Below, piece by piece: positions 35,672-43,841 of a DNA stretch of 64,000 nt. The notes below the pieces were generated by a model that did no database searches, had not been told where the DNA came from, and saw only the letters and a list, made by a program, of their open reading frames with translations. Each line of letters starts with the position of its first letter. The stretch's first letter is position 1. The stretch comes from Chryseobacterium hagamense (GTDB taxonomy: Bacteria > Bacteroidota > Bacteroidia > Flavobacteriales > Weeksellaceae). A program made the position numbers and the translations under genes. Location: assembly GCF_007991455.1 (NCBI RefSeq), contig NZ_BJYJ01000001.1, forward strand, positions 558,001-622,000, read 5' to 3'.

Positions 35672-38600
35672 TTAGTCGATATGTTTCGGAGTGAATCCGT
35701 CTTCACTGAGGTCTCTGTGCTGGTAGTCGGCTTTCATTTCCGCTTCGTAATCTACCGGTTCCCCTTTGCCCATTCTTCTTAGAACGGAATCAAAAAGAGA
35801 GTAAACAACAGGTACAATGATCAGCGTCAGGAATAGCGATGAAGTCAGACCTCCGATGATTACCCAGGCAAGACCGTTGTTCATCTCGGCTCCTGCCCCT
35901 TTGGCAATCGCGATCGGAATCATCCCGAAAATCATCGCAATCGTCGTCATCAGGATCGGACGGAGACGGGCGTGGTTGGCCTGGATCAGCGCGTCGTGGG
36001 TATTGGCCCCGGCTGCTTTCCGCATGTTGGCAAAATCGACGATCATAATCGCATTCTTCGCGACCAGACCGATCAGCATGATCATCCCCAGCATAGTAAA
36101 GATATTCAGTGAGTTTCCGGTGATGGCCAGGATCACCATGACCCCGATCAGTGCCAGCGGAATGGAGAAGAGTACCACGAACGGATAAACGAATGAGTCA
36201 TACAGGGAAACCATCACCAGGTATACCAATACGATGGCTGCCAACAAAGCAATTCCCAGGGTACCGAAACCTTCCGTCTGGTTTTCCATATCTCCGCTCC
36301 AGATGTACGATACGCCTGCAGGTTTTGTTTTTTCGTTATCCATGAACATGGCTGCCCATTCGTTGGCTACGTCTCCTACCGGACGGCCTACCACTTTGGA
36401 TTTTACTTTTACGGAAGGCGCTTTATCCCTACGTTCCAGCAAGCTTGGCCCGGATCCCATTTTTACGTCGGCAAACTGGCTCAGCCTGATCTGCTGCCCT
36501 TGGGGATTCGTAAACATCAGGTTCCGTACATCATCAATCGACTGCCGGTTGGCATCTCCGAAACGGATGTTGATATCGTATTCATATTCGCCCGCTCTGA
36601 ACTTTCCGTCGGTATTTCCGCTGAATGCCGTCTGCATCGTCTGTCCTACACTGGAAAGATTCAAGCCCAAAGCGGCCATTTTATCACGGTCTATATTTAC
36701 CTGGACTTCAGGATTTCCGCTGTCGGTAGACAATTCGGCATCCACTGAGCCCGGCACTTTTTTAAGCAGGTTCAGGATCCTGTTGGCTTCTTTATTGGCC
36801 GTTTCGTTATCCTGAGCCGTCACCACCAATTCAATCGGGGCATTATCCGCTCCCATCAGTCCGATCGGCGCCGTCTTGAATTCAACCCCTGTGAATTTTT
36901 CTTCAAGGGCCCTTTTAATTTTAGCGGATTTGATATCCGTACTTTCATTACGTTCGGATTTGTCTACCAGAATCACCTGGATTTCCGACTGGTACAAGGT
37001 AGCCTGTGCCCCTCCGAATCCGGAAGACTGCTGACCGACCGTCGTGATCATATCCACCACATCCTTGTCGTTTCTCAGGTATTTTTCTACGGCCAGCGTT
37101 ACCTGGTTGGTTTTCTCTACGGAAGCATCTTTCGGCAATTCCATCTGAACGAGGAACTGCCCACGGTCCATTTTAGGGAAGAATTCTCCACCGATGAACC
37201 CGAAAGCCACCAGCATGAAAGAAGAAATCAGGATGATAAAAGTTACAACCACCGTCATGATTCTTCTCAGGGTTGTTTTCAAAGCCCATTCCAGGATTCC
37301 GGTGATCCAGTGCGTGAATTTTTCCAGCTGCCTTTCGAACCAGAGGATAAATCTTTCAAAAACATTCTTTCCCGTCAGGTGTACCAGTTTCCCGTATCTT
37401 GAAGATAACCATGGAATGATGGTAAATGAAGCCAGTAGCGACAGCATCGTCGCAATAACTACCGTTACACAGAACTGCGCCAGAATATCGGATACCAATC
37501 CGGAGCTCATCGCAATCGGTAAGAATACCACCACAATTACGAGGGTAATTGCCGTTACGGTAAACCCGATTTCAGACGCCCCGTCGTAAGCCGCACGGAT
37601 CCTGCTTTTTCCCATTTCCATGTGCCGGTAGACATTCTCCAGTACTACGATCGCATCATCCACAAGAATACCTACCACCAGCGAAAGCCCCAGTAAACTC
37701 ATCAGGTTCAGGGTATAGCCCATCAGGTACATTCCGATTACCGTAGCAATCAATGACATCGGGATCGACACCATAACGATGAAGGCATTCCTGATGTTGT
37801 GAAGGAACAGTAACATCACGACCGCTACCAGGATAATCGCCAGGAACAGGTCGAAAATTACGTGGTCGGCCGCTTCCAGGGTAAAGTCGGTGGAATCATC
37901 GACAATATTCAGTTTAAGCCCCTGCACTTTATAGTCGTTCTGCACCTGTGCGATGGTCTTTTGAACCTGTTCCGATACCGATACGGCGTTGGCATCCGAC
38001 TGTTTCTTCACCTGAAGCAAAATCGTGGAGTTCTGGTTGTATCTCGCAATCTTTTCGGTATCCTTCTGTGAATCGAAAACCGTAGCGATATCCGACAGCC
38101 TCACCTGTGCCCCGTTTTTATTGGAAACTACCAGATTGTTCAGTTCAGCTACACTTTTATATTTTCCGGACAGACGGATCGTCGATCTAGAGGTTCTTGT
38201 TTTCAAGGCTCCCGTCGGGAAATCGAGGTTGGAAGAAAGAATGGCCTGCTGTACATCGCCGATAGACAACCCGTACCCCTGCAGTTTCTTTTCGTCCAGA
38301 TTCACCTGGATCTCTCTTTCCTGTCCGCCTACCAGCGTAACCTGCGCTACCCCGTTGACCCGGGAAAAGATCGGTTCGATTTTTTTATCCAAAAGATCAT
38401 ACAGCTGCTTATTGTTCAGCTTGTCGCTGGTGATACTCAGCGTCATGATCGGAAGGTCGTCCAGGGAGAATTTATTCAGGGACGGCGGATCTACATCATC
38501 GGGAAGATCGGAAAGAACCGCATTTACCTTTCTCTGGGCATCATTCAACGCATAGTTGACATCGGCACCCGTGTTCAGCTGAACCATGATCACCGATAAA

Positions 38601-38860
38601 CTTTCGTAAGATGAAGATTCCACTTTTTTTACGTTTTCCAAAGAACCTACGGCATCTTCAATTTTCCGGGTCACGGAAGTTTCCACCTCTGCAGGGGAAG
38701 CTCCGGGGTATACCGTGGAAATGGTGACCATATTGGTTTCAAACTTCGGAATCAATTCATACCCCATCATGGAGTAGCTTAATAAACCGCCCAGCGTAAG
38801 GATCGTAAAGAGTACGATCACCAGAGACGGCCTTTTAATGGATATTTCTGCTAACTTCAT
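35672..38860 (-). CDS. RND efflux transporter, inner-membrane permease (HAE1 type)
   Basis: 1062 residues, the normal size for an AcrB-like proton/drug antiporter. It has an N-terminal membrane helix (RPSLVIVLFTILTLGGLLSY), two large periplasmic loops and twelve membrane segments. The proton-relay Asp pair is in VVGILVDDAIVVLENVYRHM in segment 4. Other typical pieces are GLSIGDVQQAILSSN, FSIPLALIGVMVILAITGNS and MIMLIGLVAKNAIMIVDFAN. It forms a tripartite pump with the adaptor gene 6 bases upstream and the TolC-like gene before it. Substrates cannot be read from the sequence. Confidence 0.96.
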   Translation of the reverse strand: MKLAEISIKRPSLVIVLFTILTLGGLLSYSMMGYELIPKFETNMVTISTVYPGASPAEVETSVTRKIEDAVGSLENVKKVESSSYESLSVIMVQLNTGADVNYALNDAQRKVNAVLSDLPDDVDPPSLNKFSLDDLPIMTLSITSDKLNNKQLYDLLDKKIEPIFSRVNGVAQVTLVGGQEREIQVNLDEKKLQGYGLSIGDVQQAILSSNLDFPTGALKTRTSRSTIRLSGKYKSVAELNNLVVSNKNGAQVRLSDIATVFDSQKDTEKIARYNQNSTILLQVKKQSDANAVSVSEQVQKTIAQVQNDYKVQGLKLNIVDDSTDFTLEAADHVIFDLFLAIILVAVVMLLFLHNIRNAFIVMVSIPMSLIATVIGMYLMGYTLNLMSLLGLSLVVGILVDDAIVVLENVYRHMEMGKSRIRAAYDGASEIGFTVTAITLVIVVVFLPIAMSSGLVSDILAQFCVTVVIATMLSLLASFTIIPWLSSRYGKLVHLTGKNVFERFILWFERQLEKFTHWITGILEWALKTTLRRIMTVVVTFIILISSFMLVAFGFIGGEFFPKMDRGQFLVQMELPKDASVEKTNQVTLAVEKYLRNDKDVVDMITTVGQQSSGFGGAQATLYQSEIQVILVDKSERNESTDIKSAKIKRALEEKFTGVEFKTAPIGLMGADNAPIELVVTAQDNETANKEANRILNLLKKVPGSVDAELSTDSGNPEVQVNIDRDKMAALGLNLSSVGQTMQTAFSGNTDGKFRAGEYEYDINIRFGDANRQSIDDVRNLMFTNPQGQQIRLSQFADVKMGSGPSLLERRDKAPSVKVKSKVVGRPVGDVANEWAAMFMDNEKTKPAGVSYIWSGDMENQTEGFGTLGIALLAAIVLVYLVMVSLYDSFVYPFVVLFSIPLALIGVMVILAITGNSLNIFTMLGMIMLIGLVAKNAIMIVDFANMRKAAGANTHDALIQANHARLRPILMTTIAMIFGMIPIAIAKGAGAEMNNGLAWVIIGGLTSSLFLTLIIVPVVYSLFDSVLRRMGKGEPVDYEAEMKADYQHRDLSEDGFTPKHID

Positions 38861-38866
38861 CTGTTC

Positions 38867-39928
38867 TTACTTTACGATATTGATTTTGGACCCGTTATCG
38901 AGGTTGATCTGTCCGCTGGTAATCACCTGCTCCCCTCCTTTCAGTCCGCTGATGATCTGAACTTTATCGCCATATACTTTTCCGGTCTGCACCGTAATCA
39001 GCTTAGCCGTTCCGTTGCTGACGATGAACAACTGTCCTGAACTCACTCCGTTAACAAAAGCTTCTGCAGGAACCGTCAGCATATTCTGGGTCTCCGCGCC
39101 GTTGTTGGTTTTGAAGGTTGCCGTAGCATACATCCCGGCTTTCAGGTTTCCTCTGTTCTGTACTTCAATTTCCACCGGGAAATTCAGAGAAGCGTCACTT
39201 TTAGGCGCGATGAAAGTAATGCGTCCGCTAAATGATTCGTCAGGCAATACATTAACTTTAATCGGAACTTCCTGGCCCAGCTGGATTTTTCCAATCTGGC
39301 TTTCATCCACCAAAACGGACAGTTTCAGGGAGTTGATATTTACGATTTCAAATAAAGCGGTTCCGGGCGCCACCACCATACCGGGTTCCACCATTTTCTT
39401 GTTGATGGTTCCGCTGATTCCTGCACGGATGCTTGCATCATTTACCCTTACGCCTTGTGCACGAACCGCAGCCTGTGCATTTCTCAGCTGTAATCTTGAG
39501 TTATCCAACTGCTGTTTGGTAACGCCGCCGGTTTTGAATGCATTTTCATACCGTTGGTTATCGCTGATCGCATTCTGCAAATTATTCTGAGCCTGGGTAA
39601 CATCTACTTCAATTGCATCTTTTTTAATGGTTGCCAGGACCTGTCCTGCGCCTACCCTGGATCCTTCTTTTACCAGAACACTTACAATACGTCCTGAAAT
39701 CTCGGAAGACTGGTTGGACTCCTGTTTCGGAATAAAGGTTCCGTTGGCAGAATAATCGGTATCGATATTCTCTCTGGAAACCGTCACCACATTGACATTG
39801 ATTTTATCCACCTGCTTGGCTACTTCCTGAACTTCCTTGGTCTGCTTTTCCTTATTACCGGCAATCTTGTAAGCGGCAAGACCAACAAGAACTGCGGCTA
39901 CGATGATATATATGAGCGTTTTTTTCAT
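38867..39928 (-). CDS. RND efflux periplasmic adaptor (membrane fusion protein)
   Basis: 353 residues. An N-terminal anchor/signal (KTLIYIIVAAVLVGLAAYKI) is followed by the split lipoyl domain (EISGRIVSVLVKEGSRVGAG, ATIKKDAIEVDVTQ). Then come a short alpha-hairpin (QAQNNLQNAISDNQRYENAF) and the beta-barrel and membrane-proximal domains (GISGTINKKMVEPGMVVAPG, INIVK at the end). No lipobox Cys is seen, so it is held by the N-terminal helix. It bridges the permease and the outer-membrane channel. The gene is 9 bases after the TolC-like gene and 6 before the permease. Confidence 0.93.
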   Translation of the reverse strand: MKKTLIYIIVAAVLVGLAAYKIAGNKEKQTKEVQEVAKQVDKINVNVVTVSRENIDTDYSANGTFIPKQESNQSSEISGRIVSVLVKEGSRVGAGQVLATIKKDAIEVDVTQAQNNLQNAISDNQRYENAFKTGGVTKQQLDNSRLQLRNAQAAVRAQGVRVNDASIRAGISGTINKKMVEPGMVVAPGTALFEIVNINSLKLSVLVDESQIGKIQLGQEVPIKVNVLPDESFSGRITFIAPKSDASLNFPVEIEVQNRGNLKAGMYATATFKTNNGAETQNMLTVPAEAFVNGVSSGQLFIVSNGTAKLITVQTGKVYGDKVQIISGLKGGEQVITSGQINLDNGSKINIVK

Positions 39929-39937
39929 TTTCGTTTG

Positions 39938-41290
39938 TTATGGGTTTTGTAGTGTGTTTAATTCGCCTTTTGCTTTAATTAATTTGATTTCCGCCTGCTT
40001 ATAATCCAGTAAAGCATTGGCATAATTCTGCCGGGCCTGCGTCAATGCATTTTCAGCATCCAGCACTTCTGTAAGGGTTGCCAGACCGTACTGGTAGTTG
40101 GATTGGGTATTTTTCTGAACCCGTTCTGCCAATCCTACATTGTCTTTTGTGCTTTCGGTGTTGATGAGTGCATTCTCCATATTGGTGATTGCATTCTTAT
40201 AATCCAGGCTCAGGCTCAGCTGGGTATTCTGGATATCCTGATCCAGATCCTGGATATCGATTTCCGCCTGATTGATCTTGGCTTTGGTAGCTCCGCCGGT
40301 AAAAATCGGAATATTGACGTTGAGGCCGATCGCTGAATAATCGCTCCAGAGCACCCCGTTGTTGATCCCGTTGGTTAAAGGGAATTTGGCTCCGGTGGCC
40401 CCCCATCCGTAATTGGCCACAAGGCCTACCGTAGGATATTTGTAAGCTTCCGTTGCTTTTTTATTATAGACTAAAAGCTCGCGGTTTTTATTCAGCACTT
40501 TTATTTCAGTACGTTCATCCAGGTTTACCGTGCTGGCAATAAGTTCAGGTCTGGGCTCGATGGTTTTTTCCTCAAGCTCGATATCGGTGCTGATCGGAAC
40601 GCCCATATAAAATTTCAGGGCATTTTTTGAAAGCTCTACCGAATTTCTCAGGGTCTGCCGGTTGGATCCGATGTTGGTAAGCTGAACGTTGGTCCGGTCC
40701 AGATCGATGGATTTGGCCAGTCCGTTATCTACCAGACTTTTGATCACATTCCGCACCTTTTCGGTATTTTGATAGCTGGCTTCCACGGTTTTCAGGTTTT
40801 CTTCCTGAACAAACACCTGATAATAAGCCGTTGCTACGTTTTCAATGATCTGCTCATTGGTAAGCTGGGCATTCAGGACATAGAATTCCCTTGTGGATTT
40901 GGCGGCTTTCAGTCCGGTGAAAACCCTCTGGTCAAAAATGGCCTGCTGAAGCTGTACGGACGCTGTAGAGCTCCATGGCTGTCCCAGCTGGGCCCGGATT
41001 CTCTGCCCCCCGAATTCCAGCAGCGATTCCTGGATGATCGGGTTGTAGGTAAGCCCCGCTGTCGCATGGATCTGCGGCAGGGCACTTGCTCTGGCTTCAT
41101 CAATCTTATATTCGGCTTTGGTAACCTGTAAAGCGGCTTTTTTAGCTTCCGCTTTATTCTGGAGTGCCTGCTTAATGGCTTCCTGCAGGGAAACCTGTTG
41201 TTGGGCAGACCCCAATGAAAAACCGAACATCATAAATGCAGCAGCTATTCCTATTTTCAGCTTTTGTGCAGTTATACGTTTACTTTTCAT
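39938..41290 (-). CDS. TolC-family outer-membrane efflux channel
   Basis: 450 residues. The signal peptide covers about the first 29 residues (FMMFGFSLGSAQ). The rest is long helical repeats typical of outer membrane efflux proteins: VSLQEAIKQALQNKAEAKKA, then ALTQARQNYANALLDYKQAE in the second half, ending KLIKAKGELNTLQNP. The two-fold internal repeat of TolC is visible. It provides the outer-membrane exit duct for the pump. It is the second gene of the operon, 95 bases after tetR. Confidence 0.93.
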   Translation of the reverse strand: MKSKRITAQKLKIGIAAAFMMFGFSLGSAQQQVSLQEAIKQALQNKAEAKKAALQVTKAEYKIDEARASALPQIHATAGLTYNPIIQESLLEFGGQRIRAQLGQPWSSTASVQLQQAIFDQRVFTGLKAAKSTREFYVLNAQLTNEQIIENVATAYYQVFVQEENLKTVEASYQNTEKVRNVIKSLVDNGLAKSIDLDRTNVQLTNIGSNRQTLRNSVELSKNALKFYMGVPISTDIELEEKTIEPRPELIASTVNLDERTEIKVLNKNRELLVYNKKATEAYKYPTVGLVANYGWGATGAKFPLTNGINNGVLWSDYSAIGLNVNIPIFTGGATKAKINQAEIDIQDLDQDIQNTQLSLSLDYKNAITNMENALINTESTKDNVGLAERVQKNTQSNYQYGLATLTEVLDAENALTQARQNYANALLDYKQAEIKLIKAKGELNTLQNP

Positions 41291-41385
41291 AATCTTATGT
41301 TTCGTTTATTATTTTAATGGAATTGTTGTAGCTGTAATTTATTTCTAAAGGACGGATCATTTAAAAAAATACTTTAATCTTTTTA

Positions 41386-41979
41386 TTAATTTTTAAATAA
41401 CATATTCAGGATAATCCCTTTTCTTTCGGAAATGATTTTATCGAATTCCTTTTCACCGATCATCAGGTTTTCCATCAGCAAAGGCCGTACGGCGCTCGGG
41501 AATACCAATAAAGAAATCATGTTCAGAAGAAACTGGATGGGCTTCATTCTTTCGATATTTCCCAATTCCATTTCCAGCTCGATATCTTTATACAACTTTT
41601 CCAGCTCACCCTGCTCGATATCTTTTTTATGACAGTTTCCTTTGTTGATCTGTGAGACAATGTAAGTCTCAAGGTACGGATACTGGAGACTGGTAGACAG
41701 GCTGCTTTCGATAAACCGGCTTATTTTCTCCTTGAACGGCAGATCTGAATTCATGATGATTTCGGATTTTTCATGCTCCACTTTGTGCGCTTCGTCAAAA
41801 ATAATCTGAATCAGATTATCCCTCGAGCGGAAGTAGTAATTGATCAGGGTTCTGTTGACCCCGGCCGCATCAGCAATCTCCTGGGTGGTGGCATCGAATT
41901 TCCCTTTCACAAAGAATAAATTCTTCGTGGTTTCCTTGATGAGTTCCTGTGTCTGGTCTTTTTTGATTTGATTTGACAT
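41386..41979 (-). CDS. TetR-family transcriptional regulator
   Basis: 197 residues. The N-terminal helix-turn-helix reads GKFDATTQEIADAAGVNRTL and INYYFRSRDNLIQIIF, the canonical TetR pattern. The C-terminal ligand-binding part is helical and not assignable (EKISRFIESSLSTSLQYPYL). It is the first gene of the tetR-tolC-mfp-rnd operon. Two copies of TTGTTAAACAA flank its promoter, which suggests it represses itself and the pump until a pump substrate binds. Confidence 0.93.
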   Translation of the reverse strand: MSNQIKKDQTQELIKETTKNLFFVKGKFDATTQEIADAAGVNRTLINYYFRSRDNLIQIIFDEAHKVEHEKSEIIMNSDLPFKEKISRFIESSLSTSLQYPYLETYIVSQINKGNCHKKDIEQGELEKLYKDIELEMELGNIERMKPIQFLLNMISLLVFPSAVRPLLMENLMIGEKEFDKIISERKGIILNMLFKN

Positions 41980-41981
41980 TT

Positions 41982-42042
41982 TTGTTAAACAACTTTGTGC
42001 AAATTTAAATCAATCAAACGTTTTGACAAAATTGTTAAACAA
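41982..42042 (-). promoter_or_regulatory. Promoter of the efflux operon with two operator-like palindromes
   Basis: On the minus strand a -33 TTG (42027-42029) and a -7 TAAATTTG (42000-42007) are separated by 19 bases, a full match to the Bacteroidetes promoter. Two identical 11-base palindromes TTGTTAAACAA lie at 41982-41992 (near the expected start site, 2 bases before the ATG) and 42032-42042 (just upstream of -33), with centres 50 bases apart. Their placement fits autorepression by the TetR protein. Confidence 0.7.
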
Positions 42043-42137
42043 AATTATTAAGGAAATTATTATGATATGCATCAGGTTTTTTCTATTGGTCTGGATTGAT
42101 TTGTTTGAAGTAAATTTGTTTTTGAGAAAACCTGTCT

Positions 42138-42939
42138 ATGAAACATCTTCAGCTTTTGCCCTGCCCGGAACTCCGACTTTATGTCTGCCGTTTTATAGAC
42201 TGCAAGCAGTGAAGGATGGCAGGGTCAGCAACCATTCAGGATATTTGAAGACGGAAATGCAGGGCTGGTTTTCCACGAACATCAGGATTCATTCTCAGGG
42301 AATAAGGGCGAATTTCTTCCGCAGCTGTTCGTTCACGGGTTAACGGCCCGATATACAGGCGAGACAGCCATCAGGCCTTTCCGCAATCTGGTGGTATGTT
42401 TCCAGCCTTATGCCCTTACAAGTATTTTCGGCATTGATGGTTCCGAACTTACCAATACCTACGCCGATCTTAATTTTTATCTTAAAAATGAACTGGCGGA
42501 AAAGCTTTCCGGCACAGACTCTTTTCTTGCCAGAACAAAACTGCTGTCAGATTTTCTGCTCCGCCGGATTGCCGATAACAAAAACAGGTTTCCGGTATTC
42601 ACTTTATTACTGAGACTCTAAAGAAGGATCACCATGTTTCGTGTCTTAAAAACCTATGTTCGGGCCTGAAAATTTCCGGACGTTCACTGGAAAGGATCAT
42701 GCATTCTTACACAGGGATATCACCGAAGCAATTTTCCAGGATTTCCCGGTTTCAGTCTGCCCTCACCTATCTCATCAACACTCCGGTGTCAAGGCTCTCG
42801 GAAGTGGCCTACGCTTTCAGCTACTCAGACCAGTCCCACTTTTATCCGTGATTTCAGAGAATTTTCGGGAATATCGCCCAAACAGTTTTTGAAGCACAGG
42901 TATCCACTCATAAGTTTCGGACCGGATTTTTTTGAATAG
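42138..42939 (+). pseudogene. AraC-family regulator, broken by several frameshifts
   Basis: Joining frames gives an AraC-type protein. It starts MKHLQLLPCPELRLYVCRF and soon meets a stop (DCKQ then TGA). A second frame continues IFEDGNAGLVFHEHQDSFSG through LTNTYADLNFYLKNELAEKL. After another shift near 42600 comes the helix-turn-helix part (GRSLERIMHSYTGISPKQFS, RLSEVAYAFSYSDQSHF). A one-base gain near 42845 breaks the last part (IRDFREFSGISPKQFLKHR). At least three frameshifts make it non-functional. It probably once controlled the neighbouring reductase gene. Confidence 0.85.
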
Positions 42940-42998
42940 TTGTCGGATTTATTCTCTTTTCATAGGATCCGCCTGTCGTTTCTTTGCCGGAAAAAATT

Positions 42999-43775
42999 AT
43001 GGAACAGTCACCGTTCAAAATCGGTATCATTACAGGCAGCTTGCGAAAGGATTCATTTTGAGCCTGTTTAAAATTTTAATTCATCAAACTTTCCGTCATT
43101 TCTCTTAATTTTCTGAATTAAATAAACTTTGTTTATTCTTCACTTTAATACGATGATTTCAATTGACTTAATTGAATATTGCCGGGCAACCGACATATTG
43201 ATTTTTTAAGCTAAAATGCCTTAAATTCTTAATGTTAAAATATAAAAGGTAAATTTAAACAGGCTCTTTGTTTAAAAATGGCGCATTGCCTAATGAAGCT
43301 TTATCCTTCCTTTATCTATCAGCTGATTTCGCTGTACGACATCCCTATCTATAATGAGGATCTTGAAACCGGTGCTCCTCCAACGGGCTGGAAAAATTTC
43401 AGGGAGTCCGTTCGGCAACAGGATACCATCCTTTTTATCACTCCGGAATACAACCGACCGGTTCCTGCGGTTCTTAAAAATGCCATCGACGTCGGTTCCG
43501 CTCCACACGGCCGGAATGTATTCCATCGGAAACCCGCCGCTGTCATCAGCCTTTCTCCCGGAAAAATGGGAGCTTTCGGAGCGAATCATCATTTACGCCA
43601 ATCCCTGGTATTTCTCAATATGCCCGTTATGCAGCAGCCTGAAGCATAAGTGGGAGAAAGCGGGAAACTTTTCGACAGAGAAGAAATAATAGCTCATCAG
43701 GCAACAGAAGATTTCCTGAAAGAATTTATGGAAGAGTTTGAAAAATGGGTGGCGCCTCACCTGGGCTACCGATAA
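42999..43775 (+). pseudogene. NAD(P)H-dependent FMN reductase, split by a MITE and a nonsense codon
   Basis: The 5' part reads MEQSPFKIGIITGSLRKDSF, the flavodoxin-like FMN-binding start. A 207-bp element then interrupts it. Removing the element and one copy of the TTT duplication restores the frame (GSLRKDSFCLKMAHCLMKLY). It continues YDIPIYNEDLETGAPPTGWK, TPEYNRPVPAVLKNAID and LSPGKMGAFGANHHLRQSLV. A TAA at 43647-43649 stands where a Tyr codon is expected, and the frame then runs on to FMEEFEKWVAPHLGYR. Both lesions are needed to explain the loss. Confidence 0.88.
43060..43266. mobile_element. 207-bp MITE-like element
   Basis: A short AT-rich element without a gene. It has perfect 13-bp terminal inverted repeats (GAGCCTGTTTAAA at 43060-43072 and its complement at 43254-43266) and a 3-bp direct repeat TTT on both sides. 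Excision exactly restores the FMN-reductase reading frame. The GAGCC ends and 3-bp duplication recall IS5-group (IS1031-like) elements, which could supply the transposase, but this is inference. Confidence 0.85.
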
Positions 43776-43815
43776 TATTAATTTTAAATTCATCTCCGCA
43801 ATCTTCCTGTTTTAT

Positions 43816-43823
43816 TATCTTTG
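43816..43823 (+). promoter_or_regulatory. Candidate -7 promoter element of the secreted propeller protein gene
   Basis: TATCTTTG fits TAnnTTTG and is 18 bases before the ATG at 43842, which implies a short leader. No -33 TTG at proper spacing is seen. Confidence 0.45.
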
Positions 43824-43841
43824 CCGGAAATTTAGTAACCG

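Noticed and set aside
42100..43780. Region as a small genomic island
   Set aside because: No integrase, tRNA or attachment repeats are present. It is explained by two decayed genes and one MITE.
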